A stretch of DNA of 64,000 nt from the NCBI RefSeq assembly GCF_014192095.1, contig NZ_JACHXN010000005.1, forward strand, positions 45,944 to 109,943, read 5' to 3'. Source of the stretch: Phyllobacterium trifolii (GTDB taxonomy: Bacteria > Pseudomonadota > Alphaproteobacteria > Rhizobiales > Rhizobiaceae). Within the stretch, counting starts at the first letter, position 1, and every line of letters starts with the position of its first letter. Shown here in pieces: positions 1 through 8,665 of the stretch. The notes beneath the pieces were generated by a model. That model saw only the letters and a program-made list of their open reading frames with translations. It did not search any database and had not been told where the DNA came from. The position numbers and the translations under genes were made by a program.

Positions 1-207
1 GGTATCGATGCCATCACCACCGTCGATACGATTACCTGACCCGACGCCACCGATGAAAAGATCATCCCCAGCACCGCCAGCCATGACGTCATCGCCGAGC
101 GTGTAGTCCACGGTATCGATGCCATCACCACCGTCGATACGATTACCTGACCCGACGCCACCGATGAAAAGATCATCCCCAGCACCGCCAGCCATGACGT
201 CATCGCC
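1..207. repeat. Perfect 96-bp direct repeat, period 111 bp, inside the RTX gene
   Basis: Bases 1-96 recur identically at 112-207. The 111-bp period equals 37 codons, so the reading frame of the RTX protein is kept. Copies diverge after base 96/207 (gagcgt versus tttgcc). More copies may lie beyond the left edge of the window. Such identity points to a recent in-frame duplication of about four beta-roll repeats. Confidence 0.9.
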
Positions 208-879
208 TTTGCCGCCGCTGATGAAATCGTTTCCCTCACCGTCGGCAAGGTAATCATTGCCTTCGCCGCCCTCGAGAATATCGTTGCCCGCACCTCCGTT
301 CAAGCGGTCTGAACCCCCGCCGCCGCTGATCCGGTCATTGCCATCGCCGCCACGGACCCAATCATCGCCAAGACCGGTTACGATCCGGTCTGCGCCGGCG
401 CCCCCATCGACCCAGTTGCGGCCATAGAAGGTATCGCTCGCCGTCTTAGAACCGGCCGAAATGGTGTCATTGCCGCTACCGCCACTCAGCCGGTTCTCTG
501 CTTCGTTGCCCGCTATGACGTCGTTGCCGTCGCGGCCGTAAAGCCAGTCTGAACCTTCGCCGCCGCTTATGTGATCGTCGCCATTTCCACCGTCGAGCCA
601 ATCGCTGCCACTGCCGCCGATGATGAAATCCGCACCGTCGCCGCCGAAGAGATGATCGTTGCCTTCGCCGCCATTCAATCGGTCTTCGCCTGACTCTCCG
701 GTCAGGCGATCATCGCCAGCATAGCCGGAGATAAAGTCGGCAAGCGGACCTCCATGCAATATGTCACGGTCAGACGTACCAGGGATATAGGTTCCCTCTG
801 TGTCCAAGGCATCAATCCGCACCACGGCGGTGTGCCAGCTGTAGCCAAACTGCTGGTGGAGACGTTCCTCTTCCGCCAC
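1..879 (-). CDS. RTX (haemolysin-type calcium-binding repeat) protein, partial
   Basis: The reverse strand stays open from a GTG at 879 to the window edge, so the C-terminus is missing. The start is chosen because GAGGAG lies about 8 nt before this GTG; a GTG at 888 is also in frame. After a short N-terminus ([20 protein letters not shown]) come tandem glycine/aspartate nonapeptides of the type GGxGxDxLx, for example [16 protein letters not shown] and [13 protein letters not shown]. These fold as parallel beta-rolls that bind calcium and are typical of type I-secreted proteins. The frame is continuous with the upstream RTX gene, separated from it only by TGA and one codon, so the pair could be two co-transcribed genes or one gene with a stop. 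Secretion and function are inferred from the repeats only; no enzyme domain is visible. Confidence 0.75.
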   Translation of the reverse strand, partial: MAEEERLHQQFGYSWHTAVVRIDALDTEGTYIPGTSDRDILHGGPLADFISGYAGDDRLTGESGEDRLNGGEGNDHLFGGDGADFIIGGSGSDWLDGGNGDDHISGGEGSDWLYGRDGNDVIAGNEAENRLSGGSGNDTISAGSKTASDTFYGRNWVDGGAGADRIVTGLGDDWVRGGDGNDRISGGGGSDRLNGGAGNDILEGGEGNDYLADGEGNDFISGGKGDDVMAGGAGDDLFIGGVGSGNRIDGGDGIDTVDYTLGDDVMAGGAGDDLFIGGVGSGNRIDGGDGIDT

Positions 880-891
880 CGCGTGCACTCC

Positions 892-2388
892 TCACATCAC
901 GAAGTCATGGACCGACAACCCATCCTCGACATGCCCCGAGACCTCGGCGATCAGGTCGGCGATACCATCGCCGTTCATGTCGCCCTCGACCAGCCAATGG
1001 TCGATGGCCGTGCCACCCGAGGGGTCCTGTGGAGCGTGGAAAACCCGCAATTCGCCAGCGACGCCGGAGAAGTCGCTTTCGCCGATGAAATGGAAATCCT
1101 GATTGCCCGACGTGCTCGTGTCGGCATCGACCCGGCTGAGATCGATCCTGTCGCCTTCGCTGGCGTTGAAATCGACGATCGAGGTCACGGCGCTGTGTCC
1201 GCCCTGGGTCTGGAAACCGGTTTCGCCCTGACCGAATATGAACGTGTCCGCACCGGTCCCGCCCGCAAGGATATCGGATCCCGGGCCGCCTATGAGCTGA
1301 TCATCACCGGCGCCACCGTTCAGCGTATCGTTGCCGGCGCCGCCATCGAGCGTATCGTTGTTGTCGCCGCCGCGCAGGAAATCATCGCCGGAACCACCAA
1401 GAAGATGATCGGCGCCCGCGCCGCCATCCAGCCAGTCCGGGCCTGAACCGCCGACAAGCGTGTCATCGCCAGCCCCGCCGTTCAGCCGGTCCTCGCCCAT
1501 GCCGCCATCGAGCGTATCATTGCCATCGCCGCCATAGAGCCAGTCCTGTCCCGATCCGCCTTCCAGCCGGTCGTCGCCAGCTCCGCCGTCCATCCAGTCG
1601 CTGCCTTGGCCACCTGCGATGTAGTCGTTACCCGTACCGCCGTTCAGGCGGTCATCGCCGGAGCCACCGTTCAATGCGTCGTCGCCGGCGCCGCCAATGA
1701 GCGTATCGTTGCCGCGACCGCCATCGAGCAAATCGTTGCCTTCGCCGCCATCGAGATAATCGGCTCCGTTTCCGCCATCGAGCCAGTCCGTGCCGGCACC
1801 GCCAAGAAGGTGATCATCGCCATTGCCGCCATCGAGGCGATCCTCGCCCGCACCGCCATTGAGCGTATCATTGCCGTCCCGGCCATAGAGATAGTCCTCG
1901 CCGTCACCGCCGAGGAGCTTGTCGTCGCCAGTTCCGCCATCGAGCCAGTCGGTGCCTGCGCCACCAACGAGCGTATCATTGCCTTCACCACCGGAAAGAC
2001 CGTCATTGCCATCCAGGCCGACGAGCACATTGTCGCCGGCATCGCCTGAGAGCTTGTCGTCAAAGGCGGAACCCACGAGATTCTCGAAACCGACGGCTAG
2101 CCGGTCGCCTTCGGCATCGCCGCCCCATGTGCCGAGCGCACCGGATCCATCGAGGCCGCCAAGGTGGACCATCACACCTTCGGATGAACCGACATAGGCC
2201 AGCGTATCGATGCCTTCATAACCGAAGAGCAGATCGCTGCCGGCCTTGCCCTGGATAAAGTCATTGCCGCTGCCCCCGAACAAGACGTCGGGTCCGTCGC
2301 CACCGGTGAGTATCTGGTCCAGGCCGTTTTCCGGGTGAATATTGAGGAGGTCGAGCAAGGAATTGTTCAGCGCCATCATGGCCCCCAT
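892..2388 (-). CDS. RTX calcium-binding protein with serralysin-type C-terminal domain
   Basis: This 498-residue protein is almost wholly RTX nonapeptides from about residue 28 to 385 ([18 protein letters not shown] onward). A C-terminal region of about 110 residues follows ([31 protein letters not shown]), typical of the peptidase M10 serralysin C-terminal family, and it ends in HDFVM, a plausible type I secretion signal. No catalytic domain is visible, so a structural or adhesive extracellular role is inferred. The repeats form higher-order units of six or seven nonapeptides, each opening with DWLDGG or DWMDGG. The start could also be ATG at 2376, which has GGGGG about 7 nt upstream. No type I secretion transporter lies nearby in the window. 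Confidence 0.85.
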   Translation of the reverse strand: MGAMMALNNSLLDLLNIHPENGLDQILTGGDGPDVLFGGSGNDFIQGKAGSDLLFGYEGIDTLAYVGSSEGVMVHLGGLDGSGALGTWGGDAEGDRLAVGFENLVGSAFDDKLSGDAGDNVLVGLDGNDGLSGGEGNDTLVGGAGTDWLDGGTGDDKLLGGDGEDYLYGRDGNDTLNGGAGEDRLDGGNGDDHLLGGAGTDWLDGGNGADYLDGGEGNDLLDGGRGNDTLIGGAGDDALNGGSGDDRLNGGTGNDYIAGGQGSDWMDGGAGDDRLEGGSGQDWLYGGDGNDTLDGGMGEDRLNGGAGDDTLVGGSGPDWLDGGAGADHLLGGSGDDFLRGGDNNDTLDGGAGNDTLNGGAGDDQLIGGPGSDILAGGTGADTFIFGQGETGFQTQGGHSAVTSIVDFNASEGDRIDLSRVDADTSTSGNQDFHFIGESDFSGVAGELRVFHAPQDPSGGTAIDHWLVEGDMNGDGIADLIAEVSGHVEDGLSVHDFVM

Positions 2389-2671
2389 TTTGAGACAGTT
2401 AGGAAGGAATTTATTGAGCTATATTTGGATATAGAACTAAATTTGGTATTTCATGCAAATGAATTTTTCATAACGAAGTATCGCAGAATATAATGGAAAT
2501 GTACTTCAAATTTTGAATTAATTTATGCTTCGAATTATTATTGTTTTGGGGCCGCCGTACCAGACGTTACGGCTCGCACCGGCAAAAAATTCCACGCGAC
2601 ACCGATAATTACGGACTACAAATTCCCGATGAAAATTTTTCAAACGCAGGGGCTCGAATCGCATCCATGTT

Positions 2672-2755
2672 TTGCGCAAGAAAGCCAGAAAATGGGACAA
2701 GACTCAGCGATTCTAATGCAAGAATGTACGAAAACGGCGCAAGAATTTCAGCCGG
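2672..2755 (+). repeat. Four 21-bp-phased CAAGA repeats
   Basis: CAAGA occurs at 2677, 2698, 2719 and 2740, exactly 21 bp apart, preceded by A or G each time. The first and third units also share GAAAA at the same phase. The flanking units are only loosely alike. Twenty-one bp is two helical turns, so the motifs face one side of the DNA, as in arrays that bind a protein cooperatively. Function is unknown. Confidence 0.55.
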
Positions 2756-2907
2756 CGCGTGTAATTTGGTTGCAAGCGATTGATCTTTCGTCCGCTGGGG
2801 TCTTCCGATGGCGTTGAGAACACCTGAGATCGAATGATTGCGACTCACCAGCCTTGCAACGGGTTGTAATAGGTCCATCTTGCCACATTGCAACTGACGT
2901 CGGATCT

Positions 2908-2923
2908 AATTAATATATTAATT
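2908..2923. promoter_or_regulatory. Perfect 16-bp palindrome upstream of uxaA (candidate GntR operator)
   Basis: AATTAATATATTAATT is a perfect palindrome, 18 bp before the uxaA start and so overlapping its ribosome-binding and early transcript region. Its core TAATATATTA recurs near-identically at 8621 and 11697, the other two promoter regions of the hexuronate cluster. The likely binder is the GntR/FCD regulator encoded at 11833. Confidence 0.5.
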
Positions 2924-2941
2924 GACCAGTTGGAGAATTCG

Positions 2942-4468
2942 ATGGACACGCTTACCGCTCCCCGGCACTTGCGCCTTCACGCCAGTGACAATGTTATTGT
3001 TGCTGTCGATACGTTTCAGGTGGGCCAAAAAATCGAGGCAGTGACCGTGGCAAGCCGCGTTCCACGAGGGCACAAGCTGGCTTCTCGCTTGATTGCAGCG
3101 GGTGAACCTGTGCGCAAATTCGGCCAGATCATCGGCTCCGCCTCCAAGCGGATCGAAGCCGGCGAATGGGTGCACGAACACAATCTCGACTACAGCAATT
3201 TTGTTCGCGAACCGGATGCAACGCACTTGGTTCCTGCAAATGGCATTTTGCCCGTAGAGCAGCGCGCAACGTTCGAAGGTTTCCGCCGAGCCAACGGCCG
3301 CGCCGGGACACGCAACTATATCGGCGTTCTGACCTCAGTGAACTGTTCCGCTTCCGTCGCGCGCTTCATCGCAGAGGCGGTGCAGAAGTCAGGACTACTC
3401 GACGACTATCCGATGATCGACGGCATTATTCCGCTGGTGCATGGCGGCGGTTGTGCGCTCGACGTCAAAGGCGAAGGTTACGAAGTCCTGAAGCGTACCC
3501 AGTGGGGCTATGCGTCCAATCCGAACATTGCCGCTGTGCTGATGGTTGGTCTGGGTTGCGAAGGTTTCCAGATCGGCCGTTGGAAAGAAGCCTATAATAT
3601 CGTCGAAAGTGACACGTTCCGCAGCCTGACGATCCAGGAAGTCGGTGGCACGCGCAAGACCATGGAGGCGGGCATTGCTGCCGTGCGCGACATGCTGCCG
3701 ACCGCCGCCAATGTGAAGCGGGAGACCATTCCGGCATCAGAACTTATGCTTGCTTTGCAGTGTGGCGGTTCCGACGGCTATTCCGGCATCACCGCCAACC
3801 CGGCTCTCGGCGCCGCCGTCGACCTTCTGGTGCAGCAGGGCGGCACTGCGATCCTTTCGGAAACACCGGAAATTTACGGAGCCGAGCATCTGCTCATCGA
3901 GCGCGCTTCCAACCCGGAAGCTGTCGAGCGCCTGCAATCGATCATCGCCTGGTGGGAGGATTATACGGCCCGCAACAAGATGGAAATGAACAATAATCCC
4001 TCGCCCGGAAACAAGGCTGGCGGCTTGACCACAATTCTGGAAAAGTCCCTCGGGGCCGTGGCCAAATCCGGCACGACACCGCTTGAAGCGGTTTATGGTT
4101 ATGCCGAGCCTGTCACCGCGCATGGTCTCGTTTTCATGGACACGCCCGGCTATGATCCAGTTTCAGCAACGGGACAGGTCGCGGGCGGTGCCAACATCCT
4201 CGCCTTCACCACAGGGCGTGGTTCGGCCTATGGTTGCAAGCCGACGCCATCGATCAAGCTTGCCACCAATACGCCCATGTATACCCAGATGATCGAGGAC
4301 ATGGACATCAATTGCGGCGATGTGCTCGATGGCGTGTCAATCGAGGACAAGGGCAGAGAGATTTTCGAGCATATTCTGAAGATCGCTTCAGGCCAGCGCA
4401 GCAAATCCGAAGAACTCGGCTATGGCGATGCAGAATTCGTCCCCTGGCAGATCGGCGCCACGATGTAA
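2942..4468 (+). CDS. uxaA: Altronate dehydratase
   Basis: UxaA removes water from D-altronate to give 2-keto-3-deoxygluconate in galacturonate breakdown. The 508 residues match the family length: an N-terminal SAF-type domain (about 1-85, with VAVDTFQVGQK), then the large altronase domain starting at GRAGTRNYIGVLTSVNCSA, with conserved stretches GCEGFQIG, LQCGGSDGYSGITANPALG and FTTGRGSAYGCKPTPSIK. The ATG at 2942 is preferred because GGAG lies 6 nt upstream; the frame is open back to a TTG at 2888. The gene stands alone on the plus strand and its stop is only 4 bp from the stop of the convergent transporter operon. Galactarate dehydratase is a relative, but the neighbouring uxaC, uxuA and uxuB support altronate. 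Confidence 0.9.
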   Translation: MDTLTAPRHLRLHASDNVIVAVDTFQVGQKIEAVTVASRVPRGHKLASRLIAAGEPVRKFGQIIGSASKRIEAGEWVHEHNLDYSNFVREPDATHLVPANGILPVEQRATFEGFRRANGRAGTRNYIGVLTSVNCSASVARFIAEAVQKSGLLDDYPMIDGIIPLVHGGGCALDVKGEGYEVLKRTQWGYASNPNIAAVLMVGLGCEGFQIGRWKEAYNIVESDTFRSLTIQEVGGTRKTMEAGIAAVRDMLPTAANVKRETIPASELMLALQCGGSDGYSGITANPALGAAVDLLVQQGGTAILSETPEIYGAEHLLIERASNPEAVERLQSIIAWWEDYTARNKMEMNNNPSPGNKAGGLTTILEKSLGAVAKSGTTPLEAVYGYAEPVTAHGLVFMDTPGYDPVSATGQVAGGANILAFTTGRGSAYGCKPTPSIKLATNTPMYTQMIEDMDINCGDVLDGVSIEDKGREIFEHILKIASGQRSKSEELGYGDAEFVPWQIGATM

Positions 4469-4472
4469 TGCT

Positions 4473-5318
4473 CTATGCGGTGGTCTGCTGCTGTTTGGCG
4501 CGGGCTACGATCTGCGTTGGATTGACAAAACGCAGCGCGACCAACAACCAGACCAGCGTCGTGGCCATATAGACCACAGCCATCGCATCGATCGATTGCA
4601 CAGCACGGACGCCTGAAGCAAAGACCGAATAGTAAAGCGCGACGACAAGCGTTTGGCTGGTCGGGCCCGCCGTAAGGAATGTCAGCTCGAACATCGCTAC
4701 AGTACGCACCAGAACCAGCAGCAGGGCCGCCAGAATACCCGGCAGCAGCATGGGCAGTAGCACATGTCTGAACAGCTGGAATGTTCCGGCGCCGAACACG
4801 CGCGCCGCCGCCTCAATCTTTGGATCGATCTGTTCGATGAACGGGATCATGACGAGGATCACGAAGGGAACCGTCGGCACGAGATTGGCAAGAACAACGC
4901 CCCAAAAAGTGCCACCGACGCCAGCCTGATACAGCACCGTGGCGAGCGGGATGCCGAAGGTGATCGGCGGCACCAGCAGCGGCAGCAGGAACAGCAGCAT
5001 GACCAGTTTTTTGCCAGGAAAATCGCGCCGTGCCAGTGCGTAGGCGGCGGTCACACCGAGGAGGCCAGACAAAGCGACAACGGTAAAGACAATCTGGAAG
5101 GTGACAATGAGCACGTCACTCAGCTGGAACTCCGACCACGCAGTGAAGTACCACTTCGTTGTCCAGCCAGCGGGTAGCCATGTGCCAAGCCAGCGTGTGC
5201 CGAACGAAGAAATGATAACGGTGGCGATCATCGCCACCAGATTGATGATAAAAAAGACGACGACTGCCCAGACAGCAGTGATCCAGATTTTGGCACCGAT
5301 GGTTGTGTCGCGGATCAT
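4473..5318 (-). CDS. ABC transporter permease, spermidine/iron(III)-type family (PotC-like)
   Basis: This 281-residue inner-membrane protein has about six hydrophobic segments. The binding-protein-dependent permease motif is seen around EAAARVFGAGTFQLFRHVLLP, the loop that contacts the ATPase. It is the last gene of a four-gene operon (binding protein, ATPase, permease, permease), 2 nt after the preceding permease, with AAAGGG before its start. The family usually moves polyamines, ferric iron, thiamine or aminoethylphosphonate. Here it sits inside a hexuronate cluster, so the substrate is inferred to be a uronate or uronate oligomer, not demonstrated. Confidence 0.85.
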   Translation of the reverse strand: MIRDTTIGAKIWITAVWAVVVFFIINLVAMIATVIISSFGTRWLGTWLPAGWTTKWYFTAWSEFQLSDVLIVTFQIVFTVVALSGLLGVTAAYALARRDFPGKKLVMLLFLLPLLVPPITFGIPLATVLYQAGVGGTFWGVVLANLVPTVPFVILVMIPFIEQIDPKIEAAARVFGAGTFQLFRHVLLPMLLPGILAALLLVLVRTVAMFELTFLTAGPTSQTLVVALYYSVFASGVRAVQSIDAMAVVYMATTLVWLLVALRFVNPTQIVARAKQQQTTA

Positions 5319-5320
5319 TG

Positions 5321-6226
5321 TCAGCCCTTTCCGCCCGCGGTCGAGCCGCGATAGAACATATTGCGGATACCAAGGATCGCCACGACGATGAGCAGTTGTA
5401 CCACCGCCATGATCATCGCGACGGCTGAAGCCATGGAATAGTCATACTGCTCGAAGGCTGCCTGATAGGCGGCGATGGAGATGACGCGCGTCGGTCCCGC
5501 TGGCGCACCAAGCAGGATGGCCGAGGGGAACACGGCGAAGGCCTGGACAAACGACAGACAGAAGGAGATGGCAAGACCGGGAATCAGCAAGGGCAGCATG
5601 ACATAACGGAAGCGCTGCCAGCTCCTGGCGCCGTGCGTGGCTGCCGCCTGCTCCAGAGCCGGATCGATGCCCGAGACATAGGACAGGGTAAGCAGAAACG
5701 TGAACGGAAAGCCTGTGATGATCAGGGAAGCGAAAACGCCCCAATAATTGTTGGTCAATTTGAGTGGCCGATCGATTGCGCCAAGAAGCATCAATGTCCG
5801 GCTGAACCAACCCTGTGGGCCGAGATAGTTCAACAGGCCTTCTGCAACAAGCACCGTGCCAAGCGTCACTGGCAAAACCAGGATGGTCGTGAGAAGCCTC
5901 TGATGCGTCATCAGCCGCACACGGAAAGCCACCGGTAGCGCGATGGCTATGCTGATGATCGTCACCGGCACAGCCAGCCACAGCGTGGTCAGGATGGTGT
6001 CATACAAAAACGGATCGGAGAAGAATTTTCTATAGTTGGCAAAGGCGCCTCCCTCGGCCGGGGTGAATGACAAAATCAACCCGTAGATAAAGGGATAAAT
6101 GAATACAGCCAGGAGAAAGAGTACCGCTGGCAGGACAAGGAGAGTAACACCATCAATGCCCCGCAGCGCCAGTCGGCGCCGCAGCGACATGCGATTGTCG
6201 AAGGGGGTTGAGATAATGCTCGCCAT
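5321..6226 (-). CDS. ABC transporter permease, spermidine/iron(III)-type family (PotB-like)
   Basis: A 301-residue inner-membrane permease with a first membrane helix near VTLLVLPAVLFLLAVFIYPF. The ATPase-contacting motif is at about EQAAATHGARSWQRFRYVMLP. It pairs with the downstream permease to form the channel. The ATPase gene ends 6 nt before its start, so the three are translated from one message. The ribosome-binding site is weak, suggesting translational coupling. Confidence 0.85.
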   Translation of the reverse strand: MASIISTPFDNRMSLRRRLALRGIDGVTLLVLPAVLFLLAVFIYPFIYGLILSFTPAEGGAFANYRKFFSDPFLYDTILTTLWLAVPVTIISIAIALPVAFRVRLMTHQRLLTTILVLPVTLGTVLVAEGLLNYLGPQGWFSRTLMLLGAIDRPLKLTNNYWGVFASLIITGFPFTFLLTLSYVSGIDPALEQAAATHGARSWQRFRYVMLPLLIPGLAISFCLSFVQAFAVFPSAILLGAPAGPTRVISIAAYQAAFEQYDYSMASAVAMIMAVVQLLIVVAILGIRNMFYRGSTAGGKG

Positions 6227-6232
6227 TTGCCG

Positions 6233-7300
6233 TTACGCCGCAAAAGCCAGCGCGCGCGCCGGATCTATGGAGAGCCAGATCGAACTGCCAAGCTCGGCCG
6301 TTTGCGGCGCATGAAAGACGAGCTCCAGACCCTCCGCCGTACGCGCCGTTCCAACGAATTCGCGCCCGCGATATTCGATGGTCTCGACAACAGCCTCGAC
6401 GGTTTTATCAGACTTTTGGCCGGCAACGACGTCGTCGGCCCGGGCCGCGATAACAGCGCTATCACCGACTTTCAAATTATCCCGTGCAGTCCCCGTCAAC
6501 ATGGCTTTGCCAACGACAACGCTGGTGCGATCACCATCCGTGCCGACGACCTTGCCGGTCAGGCGATTGCGGTAGCCCATGAACTCGGCGACGTCCAAAT
6601 GATCGGGTCGTTCGTAAAGATCGCTTGGTGCGCCCACCTGACGTATTTCACCATCACGCAGCACGACGACGCGATCCGCCAAAGACAAGGCCTCGTCCTG
6701 ATCATGGGTGACGTAGACAGTGGTGGCGCCAAGCTGATTGTGGATGCGGCGAATTTCGGCACGCATCTCAAGGCGCAACTTGGCATCAAGGTTGGATAGC
6801 GGCTCGTCCATCAATACCAGCGGCGGCTCAATGACAATCGCCCGTGCAATCGCAACGCGCTGTTGCTGGCCGCCCGACAATTGCCCCGGCAATTTATGGC
6901 CCTGTCCTTGCAGGCGGACTAGATTCAGCGCCTCTTCAACACGCTTTTCCATCTCCGCCTTGGCAACCTTGCGCATCTTGAGGCCGAATCCGATATTTTG
7001 GCGCACCGTCATGTGGGGAAACAGCGCATAATTCTGGAAGACCATGCCGAAGCCGCGATCCTCCGGCTTTAGTGTATCGATGCGCTTGTCGTCGATGAAA
7101 ATGCCTCCACCCGTCGTCGATAACAGTCCGGCAATGCAGTTGAGCGCCGTTGACTTGCCGCAACCGGACGGCCCGAGCAATGCGATGAATTCACCCTTGC
7201 GGATCGATAGCGATACATCCTTCAACGCGTTGTGCGTTCCAAAAGCGCGGCTCATCCGGTCAAGCCGGATCTCACTGAATGGCGATGACGCAAGCAGCAT
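6233..7300 (-). CDS. ABC transporter ATP-binding protein (PotA/UgpC-like)
   Basis: The cytoplasmic ATPase of the importer, 355 residues. It shows Walker A GPSGCGKST (about 43-51), signature LSGGQQQRVAIARA, Walker B VLMDEPLSNLD and switch histidine YVTHD. A C-terminal TOBE/OB-like domain of about 110 residues follows (from VAEFMGYRNRLTGKV), as in MalK, UgpC and PotA. AAGGG lies before the start. It is the second gene of the operon, after the binding protein and before the two permeases. Confidence 0.92.
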   Translation of the reverse strand: MLLASSPFSEIRLDRMSRAFGTHNALKDVSLSIRKGEFIALLGPSGCGKSTALNCIAGLLSTTGGGIFIDDKRIDTLKPEDRGFGMVFQNYALFPHMTVRQNIGFGLKMRKVAKAEMEKRVEEALNLVRLQGQGHKLPGQLSGGQQQRVAIARAIVIEPPLVLMDEPLSNLDAKLRLEMRAEIRRIHNQLGATTVYVTHDQDEALSLADRVVVLRDGEIRQVGAPSDLYERPDHLDVAEFMGYRNRLTGKVVGTDGDRTSVVVGKAMLTGTARDNLKVGDSAVIAARADDVVAGQKSDKTVEAVVETIEYRGREFVGTARTAEGLELVFHAPQTAELGSSIWLSIDPARALAFAA

Positions 7301-7362
7301 CGGGTACCCTTATAAACGGACATCACCCGGACAGCCTCCGGATGATGCGATGATCGGTAATT

Positions 7363-8544
7363 TCAGGACTTCTTGCCCGCGACTTCTTCATCCCAACGGC
7401 GGAATGCAACGACCATCGAAGATGGCTCCAGCGGAATTTCGACGGGATTATTGGCAATCCAATCTGCGTATTCCTTGCGGCCGAACTCTGCGATCGCATC
7501 CTGGCTTTCTTGCGGAGCCATGGTGATCGGCACATCCTTCACCGCCGGACCCGGATAGAAATAACCCTGATCATAGGTGAAAGCCTGTTGTTCAGGTGTC
7601 AGCAGGAAGCTCATCATATCGAGAAGGACCGCAAGCTTGTCGTCCGCAATGCCTTTCGGAACGCACATGTAATGAGCATCGGCGACCCAGTGAAAACCTT
7701 TGAGGGTCGCGACTGCCGCTTCCTTCGGAACGACCCCAAGCACACGCGGATTGATATCCCAGCCGGTGGTGGAGACAGTCATGTCGCGCGTGCCTTCACC
7801 GAGTTCCTTCATCAAAGCGCCAGTGCCGGTCGGATAGTACTCGATATATTTATGCAGCTCCTTGAGGTAGGTCCAAGTTTTGTCCCAGCCTTTTACCGGA
7901 TCACGCGGATCAGTGTCGCCGAGGAGGTAAGGCAGGCCCATCAGGAAAGTGCGGCCGGGGCCGGAATTTGCAGGGCGTGCATAGAGAAACTTGTTGGGGT
8001 TTTCCTTGGCCCAGGCCAGAAGCTCTTCCGCTGTGGTTGGTACCTTCTTGACGCGATCGGGCATATATTCGAGCAGCGGGCCGGATGGGTAATAGGTGAC
8101 CACCACACCGACGTCTTTACCGAGCGCTAGCATGCGATGGGCAGGTTCAAGATAGATTGCCGCCAGATCGGGCAGAGAGGCGGAGTGATCCGGCAAAAGC
8201 TTGATCCACAGGTCCTGAGCGATACCTGCAGAGAGGGCATCGGTACCTGTCAGAACGAGATCGATATCCAGCCTGTTTGCCGCCTGCTGAGCCTTGATCT
8301 TGCCCGGAAGTTCCGGAGCTGGCGCCTTGGTGAAGGTGATCTTCGATACAAGTTCCGGCTTGGCCTTGGCGTAATTCTCGATGGCTGTCTGCGTCAGCGC
8401 TAGATTGCCCGCTACGTCGGCGATATTCAGTGCTACGGGTGAGGTTGGCAGCGCAAGTTTGGACTGAGCAAATAGTCGCGTTGCAGGCAACGTGGCGACT
8501 GCTGCCAGACCGCCAATGGCTTGTCTGCGTGTGATGCGGATCAT
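7363..8544 (-). CDS. Periplasmic substrate-binding protein of the ABC importer
   Basis: 393 residues starting MIRITRRQAIGGLAAVATLP, a signal peptide with paired arginines that may use the Tat route, with a likely cut after LFAQ. The mature part looks like the spermidine/iron-type extracellular binding proteins (LDIDLVLTGTDALSAGIAQDLW, YLLGDTDPRDPVKGWD). A strong AGGGAGGA precedes the ATG. It is the first gene of the importer operon. The palindrome at 8621-8638 lies about 77 bp upstream. Ligand unknown; the context suggests a hexuronate. Confidence 0.85.
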   Translation of the reverse strand: MIRITRRQAIGGLAAVATLPATRLFAQSKLALPTSPVALNIADVAGNLALTQTAIENYAKAKPELVSKITFTKAPAPELPGKIKAQQAANRLDIDLVLTGTDALSAGIAQDLWIKLLPDHSASLPDLAAIYLEPAHRMLALGKDVGVVVTYYPSGPLLEYMPDRVKKVPTTAEELLAWAKENPNKFLYARPANSGPGRTFLMGLPYLLGDTDPRDPVKGWDKTWTYLKELHKYIEYYPTGTGALMKELGEGTRDMTVSTTGWDINPRVLGVVPKEAAVATLKGFHWVADAHYMCVPKGIADDKLAVLLDMMSFLLTPEQQAFTYDQGYFYPGPAVKDVPITMAPQESQDAIAEFGRKEYADWIANNPVEIPLEPSSMVVAFRRWDEEVAGKKS

Positions 8545-8620
8545 GGTTTCCTCCCTGTTGGCTCAACGCCCCGTTTTCAGGCATGGCCGGGGTTCCCAGT
8601 ATCCGGCCGCAGTCGAGATT

Positions 8621-8638
8621 TGATATATTAATCTATCA
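8621..8638. promoter_or_regulatory. Imperfect palindrome upstream of the importer operon (candidate GntR operator)
   Basis: TGATATATTAATCTATCA matches its own reverse complement except for one position pair. The core TGATATATTA differs by one base from TAATATATTA at 2911 and 11697. It lies in the 121-bp gap between uxuB and the binding-protein gene, where a promoter for the importer would be. Confidence 0.5.
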
Positions 8639-8665
8639 GATCGAGATAGCAAGGGCTTTTGCGCC

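Larger units (their letters stand above)
2389..2941. other. Long intergenic regulatory region between RTX genes and uxaA
   Basis: About 550 bp without a convincing gene; the short open frames here lack good start signals and family motifs. It is the divergent promoter region of the RTX pair (leftward) and uxaA (rightward). The left half is strongly AT-rich. It holds the phased repeat at 2672-2755 and the palindrome at 2908-2923. Confidence 0.6.

Noticed and set aside
754-2197. Open frames on the plus strand opposite the RTX genes (754-1446, 1606-2049)
   Set aside because: Their Val/Ala/Ile-rich repeats are the complement of the Gly/Asp nonapeptides; no ribosome-binding site and no family motif.
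2541-2817. Short frames in the RTX-uxaA gap with seven-residue repeats (for example AQESQKM, AQEFQPA)
   Set aside because: The periodic residues only reflect the 21-bp DNA repeat; no ribosome-binding site.
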